Source: Singulisphaera acidiphila DSM 18658 (GTDB lineage: Bacteria; Planctomycetota; Planctomycetia; Isosphaerales; Isosphaeraceae). From it: a stretch of DNA of 64,000 bases. Each line of letters opens with the position of its first letter. Position 1 is the first letter of the stretch. The notes below the pieces were generated by a model, which saw nothing but the letters and a program-made list of their open reading frames with translations, was not told the origin of the DNA and ran no database searches. This document shows, one piece after another, positions 9,587-18,426 of the stretch. Position numbers and translations under genes: made by a program. Location: the NCBI RefSeq assembly GCF_000242455.2, contig NC_019892.1, positions 6,334,744-6,398,743 on the forward strand, given 5' to 3'.

Positions 9587-10939
9587 ATGAGGCAACGGCT
9601 CCGGTCGAGCGGTTCGATCCTCCGCCCCGCTTCGAGTTCCAGGCGGCGCGTCTCCAAGGTGGTCGTCCCGATGAAAGTTCCCTCGCCGGTTATCCGGCTC
9701 CCGATTCGTCGCGGCTCCGTCGAATTCTGCCTCGGCACCGAGGCAGACCATGAAGCTGTCTATCAGTCGCTGCTGCACGTCTTCCACGGTCCCGACCGTG
9801 AGGCGTACTTAGGGGCGCTGAGCGACCCGACCTACCGGCCGGAGCAACGTTTGCTCGTCAAGGTGGATAACCGGCTGGTGAGCCATATCCATCTGACGGA
9901 ACGGCGGATCCGCTATGGTTCGGTCGAGTTGCCGCTGAACGGCGTGATGTGGGTTGGAACGCTGCCCGAGTATCGGGGCATGGGTTTTGCGCAGAACCTC
10001 ATGAGGCTGGCTGACGACCGTGCTCGCGAAACAGGGGCGGCCGTTCAGGCCCTGACGACCGGTATGCCCCAGTTCTACCGTCCTCTGGGATGGGGAGTCT
10101 GCGGTCGCCAGACCTTCGGCCAGACTCTGAGCCGCAACCTCCCCCAGGTCAGCGATGGCCTGATCGAGGGACGGAGCGGCTTCTGGAACGTGCGTCCCTG
10201 GCGTCAGGTCGAGCTGAACGACCTGATGGCCCTCTACGAACTCCAGTACGCCGATACTACGGGAGCCGTGGTTCGATCCGAGGATTACTGGCGGTGGATT
10301 ATCGGCCGCAAATACGCCCACGTGATTTGGGTTGCCTGCCAGGGGGAAACGGTTCGCGGCTACGCGTTCGTCAAGGACCACAAGATCCTCGAGATCGCGT
10401 CGCACCCGGCTCATCCGCAGGCGCTCAAAGCCTTGCTCGGACGTGTACGAGCTGAGGCCTTGGAACGCGCTTACCCCGAGGTGATCGTGCAAGCCCCGGT
10501 CGATCATCCGGTGCTCGAGGCCTTCCGCGCGGCTTCAGGTAAGGTCATCGACCAGGAGGATTACGAAGGGACGTGTTCGATGTATCACATTCCCAACATC
10601 GATCTGTTCCTCGAGTCGATCCTCCCTGAACTCGCTCGTCGCGCTGAGCATGCAGGGGCGTCGGTCCCGCTGGAACTGGGAATGACCGTGGGAGATCGAC
10701 GCTGGCTGATTCATATCGAAGGGAAGAAATCGCGGGTCGAATCGGACAAGCTCAGCCGACGACACCTGACGCTCTCACCCTCGACCTTGGTCCGGCTCTT
10801 GATGGGCCATTGCGGGATCGATGGCGCGGCCACCGAGGAAGGATTTGAGTCGTCCACCGGCACCGCCCTCGACGCCGCGCGGATCCTCTTTCCGGTCCGA
10901 CCGATCTGGCGAAGCCCTCTCGATAGCGCCACCGCATAG
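9587..10939 (+). CDS. GNAT-family N-acetyltransferase (Eis-like architecture)
   Basis: The N-terminal half is a GNAT domain: EYRGMGFAQNLMRLADDRA is the acetyl-CoA-binding motif A (R/Q-x-x-G-x-G/A type), followed by a second GNAT-like region and a C-terminal domain of the kind found in Eis-type enhanced-intracellular-survival acetyltransferases. The length is about 450 residues from ATG 9587, which has a GAGAGGG ribosome-binding site 5 bases upstream. ATG 9671 (MKVPSPVI, preceded by AAGGTGG) is an equally good start and would remove an Arg/Ser-rich, probably non-conserved leader. The substrate amine is unknown. A perfect hairpin follows the stop. Confidence 0.8.
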   Translation: MRQRLRSSGSILRPASSSRRRVSKVVVPMKVPSPVIRLPIRRGSVEFCLGTEADHEAVYQSLLHVFHGPDREAYLGALSDPTYRPEQRLLVKVDNRLVSHIHLTERRIRYGSVELPLNGVMWVGTLPEYRGMGFAQNLMRLADDRARETGAAVQALTTGMPQFYRPLGWGVCGRQTFGQTLSRNLPQVSDGLIEGRSGFWNVRPWRQVELNDLMALYELQYADTTGAVVRSEDYWRWIIGRKYAHVIWVACQGETVRGYAFVKDHKILEIASHPAHPQALKALLGRVRAEALERAYPEVIVQAPVDHPVLEAFRAASGKVIDQEDYEGTCSMYHIPNIDLFLESILPELARRAEHAGASVPLELGMTVGDRRWLIHIEGKKSRVESDKLSRRHLTLSPSTLVRLLMGHCGIDGAATEEGFESSTGTALDAARILFPVRPIWRSPLDSATA

Positions 10940-10995
10940 AGAAGGGCTCCATGCGGTCTCCTACGCCTTGAAAGAAAAAGGCAGCGACCGGGAAC

Positions 10996-11030
10996 GAACA
11001 AAGAGCGGCCGACTGGGCCGCTCTTTGTTC
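10996..11030. terminator. Bidirectional factor-independent terminator
   Basis: A perfect 15-bp inverted repeat (GAACAAAGAGCGGCC and its complement) with a 5-nt loop. It sits between the 3' ends of the convergent GNAT and zinc-ribbon genes. The A/T-rich outer stem gives U-rich RNA on both strands. Confidence 0.75.
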
Positions 11031-11079
11031 ATTTGGACTGTTCTCGAGAGAGGGATCCGACTTCGCATCCCCTGCTCAA

Positions 11080-12060
11080 TCAATTGCGGGCGTAGTGGTT
11101 TCTGACCGATGGGGATGCCAGGTAGGCTGAGACCGCCGCGTAGGCCAGGAGGATTGCGATCCCGAGCCCGAGCTTCTGAGAATCGAGGTGATCGGTAATC
11201 GGCTCGATGGCCACGTTCGCGGCGTCAGGGTCATCGGCGTTGTGCTTGACCTCAACGGTCCGAGTGGCCTGGTTTGCTTCGAAGACGGGCATCGCGATCA
11301 GGGCCGCGACGTCGATCATGGCTCCGAGTGCGAGTGCGACCATGAGAAGCTTGGCGGTTCGACCGCGGAGCAGATGCACGGCCGCGAAACAACCAAAGAG
11401 GCAGACGGGGATGAAATACTGGCAACCATCAACCCCCTTGAACCACTGGACCGTGGAGTAGAGGGCCAGGATCAAGCTGCCCAGAAGCGACACCAGCGCA
11501 ATAATCGTCACCGGGAGCGGAGGCCCTGAGGATCGCAACGGTGCCGAGGGGAGCAGGTCATCGTTGTCGAGTTGAACGCGCGCCCCCGATTCCAGGTCGA
11601 GGCCGCAGGACGAACAGATCGACATCCCCACGGGCACAACGCCGCCGCAGGTCGGACAACGACGCGCCTTCGACCGTGCTTCCGCGGCCAACTTCCGTCG
11701 AGGAACGGTTTGTCGTTCGTCAAAAAGCATTAGGGCATCGGCGGCCGTGTCGGTGGCGGCGGGCTTGGCCGCGCCGGCCGGCGCCGAAGCGGCCTCGGTC
11801 ATCAACGGGAGATCGAAAGTCTCTCTCAGATCCCCCGCAGACGTTGGCAAGGAAAAATCACCGTGGCCGCCCGACTGGAGCAGTGAGGAAGAGGCGGCTC
11901 GGGCGTCGACATCGCTCCGCTCCGTTGTGGGATATTGCGACGAGTCGGGGCCGACCACGAACTTGGTCCCGCACTTGGGGCACTTCAGCCGCTTCCCACC
12001 CGAGTTTTCGGGCAGGTTGAGGATGACCCCACATTGATTGCATTGAATGGTGCGAGGCAT
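11080..12060 (-). CDS. Zinc-ribbon membrane protein
   Basis: A 326-residue protein. It begins MPRTIQCNQCGVILNLPENS and continues KRLKCPKCGTKF, an MJ0042-type zinc finger with two CxxC pairs within the first 30 residues. A second zinc ribbon lies near residues 135-160 (CPTCGGVVPVGMSICSSCG). The C-terminal 140 residues hold four hydrophobic segments. The architecture, zinc ribbon plus disordered linker plus membrane helices, is common in planctomycetes with no assigned function. The start has no clear ribosome-binding site; an A/T-rich stretch lies directly upstream, so a short leader is possible. Confidence 0.75.
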   Translation of the reverse strand: MPRTIQCNQCGVILNLPENSGGKRLKCPKCGTKFVVGPDSSQYPTTERSDVDARAASSSLLQSGGHGDFSLPTSAGDLRETFDLPLMTEAASAPAGAAKPAATDTAADALMLFDERQTVPRRKLAAEARSKARRCPTCGGVVPVGMSICSSCGLDLESGARVQLDNDDLLPSAPLRSSGPPLPVTIIALVSLLGSLILALYSTVQWFKGVDGCQYFIPVCLFGCFAAVHLLRGRTAKLLMVALALGAMIDVAALIAMPVFEANQATRTVEVKHNADDPDAANVAIEPITDHLDSQKLGLGIAILLAYAAVSAYLASPSVRNHYARN

Positions 12061-12339
12061 ATTTATTTATCCGTAGTCCCATCGCTGTCTACAAGTATCA
12101 AGTAAGCGAGTGTTCGTTCACCACGCCGGAATCTTGTCGAAACCTTGAGGGCCTGAGCGACCAAGCGTCCTCTAAAGTTATACCCCGAAACAGTTATCGA
12201 GTTCCGAACCTTCGTCAGCTTTTCGTGAAAAGCCTTCGGAATTCTCACTCCCGGACTCCACCCAAGCTGACAATCCGGCATGGCGATCCCACGCTTGAAC
12301 CTAAATGACACCAAACGTTGCGGCAGTCGAGTCAAGAGG

Positions 12340-12804
12340 TTATGGACATGGAGCAGTCCCCTTCTCGACGCTGCGGCGAGTGACATCGTGACGGTAGTCG
12401 AACATCCGATTCAATCGCGCTTCGACGAATTTCTTCCCGAAACGTCGCCCCAGCCAACCCAGGGGGGGCGTGTAGTCGACCTCGTCTCTCAGGATCGTTC
12501 CCCCCGCCTCGTCATCGAGAAAGAGGTGACGGTGATACCAGTGGGCAAAGGGGCCGCTCACCTGTCGATCCGCAAAGAGTCGCCCAGGTTCGTACTCGGT
12601 ATGCTCGGCGACCCAACGCAGTGGGATCGGCCCAAGCCTCACTTTCAAGACCACCCGACTTCCAGGGCGGAGCGAATCCCCCCCTTCAACTAACTCGACA
12701 GGCTCCCAGGGAGGCGACAAACGTTCAAGGGCCCCACGGCTCTCATGGAATGCAAAGACAGCCGAGGGGGGCGCAGCGATTCGCGATTCTTTGACGAAAC
12801 GCAT
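12340..12804 (-). CDS. SRPBCC-family protein (START-like fold)
   Basis: A 154-residue protein. Its start MRFVKESRIAAPPSAVFAFH, the EPVELVEGG segment and the LRDEVDYTPPLG strand fit SRPBCC ligand-binding proteins of the kind annotated as cyclase/dehydrase or cell-division-inhibitor-like. These bind hydrophobic ligands in a helix-grip cavity; the ligand here is unknown. The ATG at 12804 has GAGG 5 bases upstream; a GTG at 12810 in the same frame is less likely. It is a single gene with its own intergenic regions on both sides. Confidence 0.75.
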   Translation of the reverse strand: MRFVKESRIAAPPSAVFAFHESRGALERLSPPWEPVELVEGGDSLRPGSRVVLKVRLGPIPLRWVAEHTEYEPGRLFADRQVSGPFAHWYHRHLFLDDEAGGTILRDEVDYTPPLGWLGRRFGKKFVEARLNRMFDYRHDVTRRSVEKGTAPCP

Positions 12805-13273
12805 CCTCACCTCGAGTCGGAGATGAACCAGCCATCAGCCAAGCAGGCGAAGCCACCGTAACTCTCGGTTCCAACGAGGAAACGTCCTACTGACCGTTTC
12901 CTTAGTTTAGTGTGAGGCATTCCCCGACGTTTGTCAATAATGCGTCCGCGTGCGTGAGTGATTGCAATGATTGACGCAGTGGTTTTCTGTCATGAGAGGT
13001 TCTCGATTTTTCGGAGAAATAGGAGCAAGGGTTCGGGACTTGCATCACGCGGGTCGCAAGTCCTTGACCGAATCCCAGATGGGAGTTATCGTGACGGCTA
13101 GATTTTTCGATTTTTCGACAACGGTCGTTATTGCCGAGTGATTCTTTGCCTGGAACCTCCTCGACGATGGTCCGAGTGACTCGTCGAGGATGAGTCGCCG
13201 ATTGTGGCGGGAACGTGACTGCCGGGTTGCGCCGCCCGATGGACGCTGACTCCCATCCCCGGAGCGAACACTG
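12805..13273. other. Intergenic region upstream of a Gfo/Idh gene
   Basis: No convincing gene in 469 bp. The region probably carries divergent promoters for the SRPBCC and oxidoreductase genes. A 10-bp inverted repeat (TCCTCGACGA at 13158-13167 and its complement at 13181-13190, 13-nt spacer) lies about 85 bp before the oxidoreductase start and could be an operator or leader hairpin. Confidence 0.4.
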
Positions 13274-14785
13274 ATGACTGAGAAACCAGAGCTGACCCGT
13301 CGAAGCTTCATCGAGACGGCAGGTGTGGCGACGGGGGCCGTGGTGGCCGCCAGCACTTTTGCCCATCCTGCCATCGGCAAGAACGTGAAGGGGGCCAACG
13401 ATCGGCTCAACTTCGCGATCCTCGGGCCCGGCGGACGCGCCCAGGCGCACATCGGCCACCTGTTGGCGATGAAGAAGGAAGAGAAGCCCGTTGACATCGT
13501 TGCGGTCTGCGACGTGTGGGACGGCAACAAGGCCGTGGGGCGAGGGCTCTATCCCTCGGCCGAGCGTTGCGGCCTGGATCCGAATGACAAAGCGCATGTC
13601 ACCAAGGATTATCGCAAGCTTCTCGAATCCAAGGACATCGACGCGGTCGTCATCGGCACGCCCGACCACTGGCACGCCAAGATGTCGATCGACGCCATGG
13701 ACGCCGGCAAGGACGTCTATTGCGAGAAGCCGATGACCCACACGATCGACGAGGCCCGCCAGGTGGCCGAGACGGTCAAGCGGACCCGGCAGATCTTCAC
13801 CGTCGGCGTTCAGTCGACGGCGCATCCCCAGTGGAAGATGGCCAACGAGCTGGTGACCCAGGGCAAGATCGGCAAGATCGTCCAGGGGCAGACTCAGTAC
13901 TACCGCAACAGCGACGTCGGGCAGTGGCGGTATTACAAGCTGACCGAGGACATGAACCCGAAAACGGTCGACTGGAAGATGTTCCTCGGCACCGAATTCG
14001 GCCTGGCCCCCGAGCAGCCCTTCAACCGCGCCCGCTATGCTCAGTGGCGCTGTTACTGGGATTTCGGCGGCGGCATGTACACCGACCTGTTCGTCCACCA
14101 GCTCACCCACCTGATCACGGCGATGGGTGTTCGGCTCCCGAGCCGGGTGGTCGGCGGTGGTGGCCTCTACATGGAGTATGACGGCCGAGAAGTGCCGGAC
14201 GTCGCAACGGTCGTGGCCGACTACGAGGAAGGTTGCCAGGTCCTCATCACCGCGACGATGACCAACAAGACGACCATCGACGAGGTCATCCGCGGCCACA
14301 CCGGCTCGATCGTGTTCACGGCCGATGGCTTCGACGTGATTCCGCAGACGCCGGATGGTGCCCCCGCTCCGCCGACCCGCAACTCCAATAATGGCGGCGG
14401 CACGCACCACAACGCCAAGTTCGATCCCAGCGGAGACAAAGACACCCGGGCGCTCTGGGACCACTTCATCGAGTGCATCCGCTCGAGGAACCCCGAGACC
14501 CGCTGCCCGGCCGACCTCGGCTATGCCGCGATCGCGACGGTCAACATGGGCGTTCAGTCGTACCGCGAAGGCAAGGCGCTCTTCCTCGACAAGGGCACAG
14601 GCGCTGTCACCGAGGCCGACCGGTCTTGGGCCGCCCGTTGGGAAGAGCGAAGCAAGCTTCGCGGCAAGCCGAACCACGTGATCGGCTGGAAGGCCGGCGA
14701 CGAAGGCTCGTTGCTCCATCCCCCCGAGTACCAGAAGCTCGAAGGGGATTGGATCGACGGTGAGGATCCCGCCGCAAAGGCGTGA
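13274..14785 (+). CDS. Gfo/Idh/MocA-family oxidoreductase, Tat-exported
   Basis: A 503-residue protein beginning with a twin-arginine signal (TRRSFIETAGVATGA), so it is predicted to fold in the cytoplasm with its cofactor and then be exported. The Rossmann fold starts at AILGPGGRAQAHIG near residue 50. The family's catalytic EKPMTHTIDEA block is near 155, and the C-terminal oxidoreductase domain follows. This family oxidises or isomerises sugars and inositols with NAD(P); the substrate is not determinable. GGAG lies 10 bases before the ATG. A strong terminator follows, so the gene is probably monocistronic. Confidence 0.85.
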   Translation: MTEKPELTRRSFIETAGVATGAVVAASTFAHPAIGKNVKGANDRLNFAILGPGGRAQAHIGHLLAMKKEEKPVDIVAVCDVWDGNKAVGRGLYPSAERCGLDPNDKAHVTKDYRKLLESKDIDAVVIGTPDHWHAKMSIDAMDAGKDVYCEKPMTHTIDEARQVAETVKRTRQIFTVGVQSTAHPQWKMANELVTQGKIGKIVQGQTQYYRNSDVGQWRYYKLTEDMNPKTVDWKMFLGTEFGLAPEQPFNRARYAQWRCYWDFGGGMYTDLFVHQLTHLITAMGVRLPSRVVGGGGLYMEYDGREVPDVATVVADYEEGCQVLITATMTNKTTIDEVIRGHTGSIVFTADGFDVIPQTPDGAPAPPTRNSNNGGGTHHNAKFDPSGDKDTRALWDHFIECIRSRNPETRCPADLGYAAIATVNMGVQSYREGKALFLDKGTGAVTEADRSWAARWEERSKLRGKPNHVIGWKAGDEGSLLHPPEYQKLEGDWIDGEDPAAKA

Positions 14786-14811
14786 ACTCAGAGTCTTTGA
14801 CGCAATGAGTC

Positions 14812-14858
14812 ACGGCCGCTTCCGAAACACTCGTTTCGGAAGCGGCCGTTTCTTTTTT
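14812..14858 (+). terminator. Factor-independent terminator
   Basis: A 17-bp perfect stem (ACGGCCGCTTCCGAAAC and its complement) with a 4-nt ACTC loop, followed by TTTCTTTTTT. It starts 27 bases after the oxidoreductase stop codon. Confidence 0.9.
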
Positions 14859-14953
14859 AAAGCGGGCTGGACTGGACAGGTGAATCCACTGATGGGCTAA
14901 GAGACGATCTCAGTCGGCGGGGCAAATCGGCCTCTTTGAGAGAGCCTCAGCCA

Positions 14954-15985
14954 TCAAGGTGCGGACCGACTGATCTTTCCCCAGCGTTTGAGCAAGGCGG
15001 CTCCTGCGCCGCTGTCGACAACCTCAGCAGCTCGCTCGACTCCAGTACGAAGGGAGTCGGCCACTCCGGCCACCAGGAGCGCCGCGGCGCTATTGGCCAA
15101 TACCATTGCGCGGACCGGTCCCTTCTCGCCGGCCAGGAACCGGGTGATCCGCTCTGCGCTTTCGGGGGGACCCGAGACGCGGAGGTCTTCAGCGTCGGTG
15201 GGTGCGAGCCCAAAGTCGTCGGCATGCCAGCTCTTGAAGGTTATGACACCCGACTCGACCCAGCGGACCCGTGTCTGGCCTCCCAGGGTTACCTCGTCGA
15301 GGCCGTCGGAACCGGTCACCACCGCCGCCCGGCGGCAGCCGAGCCGTGCTAGGGCAGAGGCGACAAGTTCGGCCTGCTGCTCTCCAGGGACGCCGACGAG
15401 CTGAAAGTCAGGGCGCGAGGGGTTAGCCAGGGGGCCGACCAGGTTGAAGAGGGTACGGAAGGGAAGCTGGCGACGCACCGGGCCGGCGAACCTCAAAGCC
15501 GGGTGGTATTTGGGAGCGAAGAGAAACGTGATGCCTGTCTCGACGAGGCAACGGCGGACCACCGTCGGGTCGGCCTCAACGGAGACCCCGAGCTCGTTGA
15601 GAACCTCGGCGCTGCCCGAGTTGCCTGATGCGGAACGATTGCCGTGCTTGGCGATCGGTACTCCGCACGCGGCCACCACGATCGCGGCCGCAGTCGAGAT
15701 GTTGACGGTGTTGGCACCGTCGCCGCCGGTCCCACAAGTATCCAGGAGGGAACCGGGGAGCCCTGTCGAATCCCAGCCCGACATCCGATCGCGGACGGCT
15801 TGGACGGCTCCGGTGAGCTCGTCGGCCGATTCGCCCTTGATGTGCAGGGCCGTCAGGAACGCGCTGATGAGCGTGTCACTGGCTTCTCCGGCCATGATCT
15901 CGGCGACCACAGCCGAGGTCTCCTGTACGGACAGGTCGCGACCCGGACCAAGAATTTTGAGTGCTTCACTCAGTCCGAATGTCAT
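14954..15985 (-). CDS. trpD: Anthranilate phosphoribosyltransferase
   Basis: Transfers the phosphoribosyl group of PRPP to anthranilate in tryptophan biosynthesis. The 343-residue length is normal for the family. Motifs seen: DTCGTGGDGANTVNIST (PRPP/diphosphate loop, residues about 83-99), KHGNRSASGNSGSAE near 115, the YHPALR anthranilate-site segment and NPSRP (family NPARP). The start ATG overlaps the stop of the upstream htrA-type gene by four bases, so the two are co-transcribed and probably coupled. No other trp gene is nearby, meaning the pathway genes are dispersed. Confidence 0.93.
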   Translation of the reverse strand: MTFGLSEALKILGPGRDLSVQETSAVVAEIMAGEASDTLISAFLTALHIKGESADELTGAVQAVRDRMSGWDSTGLPGSLLDTCGTGGDGANTVNISTAAAIVVAACGVPIAKHGNRSASGNSGSAEVLNELGVSVEADPTVVRRCLVETGITFLFAPKYHPALRFAGPVRRQLPFRTLFNLVGPLANPSRPDFQLVGVPGEQQAELVASALARLGCRRAAVVTGSDGLDEVTLGGQTRVRWVESGVITFKSWHADDFGLAPTDAEDLRVSGPPESAERITRFLAGEKGPVRAMVLANSAAALLVAGVADSLRTGVERAAEVVDSGAGAALLKRWGKISRSAP

Positions 15986-17559
15986 GGGAGGCTGACCGAG
16001 TGGTGTTCGATCGCACCTTCAACCAAGCGGTCGATCTCCAATTCGATTGCCTTCTGGTCGGTTGAACGGTTCAGTGCCTTGACTGCCTGGTCGGCGGTCG
16101 CGATCGACTGGCCATCGACCTTTGAGATGATGTCGTTGGCCTTGAACACGCCGGCTAATGGGCTATCGGGGGCGATCTTCGCCACCACGGCACCTTGGGG
16201 ATTTCCCGGCAGGCCGAGCCGACGAGCTGTGGTGTCGTCGAGTGTCGAGAGTTCCAGGCCCAACGCATAATTCGAGGTCGGCGCCGGGCGGCCTGGGCGG
16301 CGGAGGGGGCCGCGAGGAAGCGAACGATCGGGAATAGGACCCGTCTGAACGACCGTTCGATCGCGTTCGCCCACCTTGACGGTCAATCGAATTTGCTTGC
16401 GTTCCCGGAGCACGATCAACTCGGCGGGTTGGCCAATGGGGGCCATCGAGACCATGTTGATGAGGTGGTTGAGGTCTTGAACCTCGACACCACGGAAGCG
16501 AAGGATGATGTCATCGTCCCGGAGGCCTGCATCCGCGGCAGGCGAGAATTGGTGGACGACCGAGACCCAGGCCCCCTTGGTGCGGTCAAGCCCGTGAGAC
16601 AGGGCATCCTCGGTCCGATACTCCGTCTCGCGATGGAGGTCGATCCCGAGCGCACCGCGAGTCACCCGGCCATTGGCAATCAACTGGTTCATGATCCAAT
16701 GGGCCAGGTTCATCGGAATGCTGAAGCCAACCCCTTCGTTACCGCCGCCGTTGGAGGCGATGGAGTTGTTGATGCCGATCACCTCGCCCTTCATGTTGAC
16801 GAGCGGCCCTCCCGAATTTCCCGGGTTGATGGCCGCGTCGGTCTGGAGGAAGTCTTGGTTCTCGACATCCTCGAGCTCGTCCATATGCCGTCCTCGGGCG
16901 CTGATGATCCCTTGGCTAACCGAATGGGTCAGGCCGAACGGGCTTCCGAGGGCGAGGACCCAGGTTCCGACGGGGACGGCGTCACTATCGCCCAGGCGGG
17001 CCGCGGGCAGGTCGTCGCGGCCCAGGCCGAGGACCGCAATGTCGGCCTTGGCGTCGAGCCAGGTGCGGTTGGGGCGAATCGCCGTGCCATCTTTGAGGAA
17101 GATCTTGATCTTCTCGGGCTGGGCCCCATCAACGACGTGGTTGTTGGTCAGAACGTAAAGCTCTTTCCCACGGTCGGCCCGTACGATCACGCCTGATCCG
17201 GTCTCCTCGAAACGGCGGACGTGCGAGGAGTTATCCCCTTCCCCCCGGCTCGACTTCTGGGCCACGATATGAACCACGGACGGCGAGACCGCCTCGGCCA
17301 CGAGCTCGAACGTGCGGTTGACATGGGCAAAGAGTTCGTACTGGCGGGCGACCTTTTCGTAGAGATCAGTCTCAGTCTTCGTTGTCGTCGCGTTCACGGG
17401 GCCTGTCGAGGCGAGACTGGAACTTGAGGCGGCCTCCGGTCGCGCTGTTCCGGTTGCTTGTGCCGAAACCAAGTGCCCGCCTCGACTGAAGGCCACACCA
17501 AGGATGACGCCAGTGGCTAGGGTCGCCAAAAGCAGATACGGGGATGAGGGGCGCGCCAT
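15982..17559 (-). CDS. HtrA/Deg-family serine protease with two PDZ domains
   Basis: A 525-residue trypsin-like envelope protease. The N-terminal hydrophobic segment (residues 8-25) acts as a signal anchor. The catalytic triad is visible as His141 (LTNNHVVDG), Asp173 (KADIAVLG) and Ser249 (NPGNSGGPL). PDZ1 covers about 300-390 and PDZ2 about 425-515 (PLAGVFKANDIISKVDG). Such proteins degrade or refold damaged periplasmic proteins. A good promoter lies 110 bp upstream (17669-17698). The stop overlaps the trpD start by four bases, an unusual partner that may only reflect local organisation. Confidence 0.92.
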   Translation of the reverse strand: MARPSSPYLLLATLATGVILGVAFSRGGHLVSAQATGTARPEAASSSSLASTGPVNATTTKTETDLYEKVARQYELFAHVNRTFELVAEAVSPSVVHIVAQKSSRGEGDNSSHVRRFEETGSGVIVRADRGKELYVLTNNHVVDGAQPEKIKIFLKDGTAIRPNRTWLDAKADIAVLGLGRDDLPAARLGDSDAVPVGTWVLALGSPFGLTHSVSQGIISARGRHMDELEDVENQDFLQTDAAINPGNSGGPLVNMKGEVIGINNSIASNGGGNEGVGFSIPMNLAHWIMNQLIANGRVTRGALGIDLHRETEYRTEDALSHGLDRTKGAWVSVVHQFSPAADAGLRDDDIILRFRGVEVQDLNHLINMVSMAPIGQPAELIVLRERKQIRLTVKVGERDRTVVQTGPIPDRSLPRGPLRRPGRPAPTSNYALGLELSTLDDTTARRLGLPGNPQGAVVAKIAPDSPLAGVFKANDIISKVDGQSIATADQAVKALNRSTDQKAIELEIDRLVEGAIEHHSVSLP

Positions 17560-17668
17560 GATTTACCGATCTCCACGCCAGGACCGACAGGAGGGCGGAG
17601 CCGAGGAGGTTTCGTTGAGGATATCTCTAGACCTACCAACCGGGCCGGCGAGCAGGCTTTCCACCACT

Positions 17669-17698
17669 AATATATCCCCGCGTCGCGGTGCAAGTCAA
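17669..17698 (-). promoter_or_regulatory. Predicted sigma70-type promoter for the htrA-trpD pair
   Basis: On the minus strand a TTGACT -35 box and a TATATT -10 box are separated by 18 bp. The transcript would have a leader of about 100 nt before the protease start at 17559. Confidence 0.6.
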
Positions 17699-17857
17699 AG
17701 AGCGACTCGGCGCGAGGGGGCGAGGACCAGGGGAAATCGGCAAGACTCACATTCCGCTTTAACCGTTGTCCGAAGCGGGGAGCCCGCGCCGTCGCCCTCC
17801 CTTGTTTTGGCAAGGGCGTGTGCTCTGGACCGATCACTTTGTTCGTCAGCGATCGGG

Positions 17858-17892
17858 AAAAAAAAAGGAGGCCGCCGGATTTGCCGGCGGCC
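17858..17892 (-). terminator. Factor-independent terminator of the DksA/TraR gene
   Basis: On the minus strand a 9-bp GC stem (GGCCGCCGG / CCGGCGGCC) with a 5-nt loop is followed by CTCC and a run of nine T. It ends 49 bases after the stop codon at 17941. Confidence 0.85.
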
Positions 17893-17940
17893 ATCTCGCG
17901 ATCGAATTCGAAGACTCTGGTCGAACCGTCCGCAGTGCGT

Positions 17941-18426
17941 TTAGCGGCCCGTTTCGCTCATGTCCATTTCGAAGTCGCTGAGTCGGATATCGGAGTCGCC
18001 GTCGCTGTCGTCGCTCGGCTTGTCGTAGATTTTCGCCCAGCGCTGATCGTCCGCGCCTGCGCCGAACGCCTGCCCCTGCCGCTCGTTCTCGCGCTGGCAG
18101 TCGATGCAGGTATTTGTGTACGGCAGTGCATTGAGGCGAGCTTCGGCAATTTTTGTGTTGCAAAATTCGCAACGGCCGTAAACGCCTTCAACGATCCGTT
18201 GCAAGGCATGCTCGATCTGGCCGAGTTCGCGACTTTCAATCTCGACCAACTGAGAGCAGATCTCATCGTTGGCGGTATCAACCGCGGCATCGACGTTATC
18301 ACCAACAACATTGAGCGCGGCAAACTGACGGAAACTTTCCAGGTCACCGTTCAAAGCTTTCCGCAAGGCGTCACGACGAGCAACCAACCGTGAGTGAAGT
18401 CGAAGCAAGGCATCTTTGCGGGCCAT
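17941..18426 (-). CDS. DksA/TraR-family zinc-finger protein
   Basis: A 161-residue protein with a helical N-terminal half and a C4 zinc finger near residues 86-110: GRCEFCN, a 17-residue spacer, then TCIDC. This is the DksA/TraR signature. Such proteins bind RNA polymerase through the secondary channel, or serve as general stress-linked regulators; the acidic tip residues that define true DksA cannot be assigned securely. A strong GGAGG site lies 6 bases before the ATG. The acidic C-terminal tail (about residues 125-161) extends beyond the usual family end. It is a single gene with its own terminator. Confidence 0.85.
   Translation of the reverse strand: MARKDALLRLHSRLVARRDALRKALNGDLESFRQFAALNVVGDNVDAAVDTANDEICSQLVEIESRELGQIEHALQRIVEGVYGRCEFCNTKIAEARLNALPYTNTCIDCQRENERQGQAFGAGADDQRWAKIYDKPSDDSDGDSDIRLSDFEMDMSETGR

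Noticed and set aside
9671..10939. A shorter start (ATG 9671) for the GNAT gene.
   Set aside because: Not excluded: it has its own AAGGTGG site. The ATG at 9587 was kept because of its stronger ribosome-binding site.
12063..12386. A 107-residue open frame on the minus strand.
   Set aside because: No ribosome-binding site, no family features and a composition typical of random frames; it fills the upstream region of the zinc-ribbon gene.
12902..14719. A 605-residue minus-strand open frame opposite the first Gfo/Idh gene.
   Set aside because: It is the antisense shadow of a clearly identified gene in high-GC DNA, with Val/Gly/Arg/His-rich sequence and no motif.
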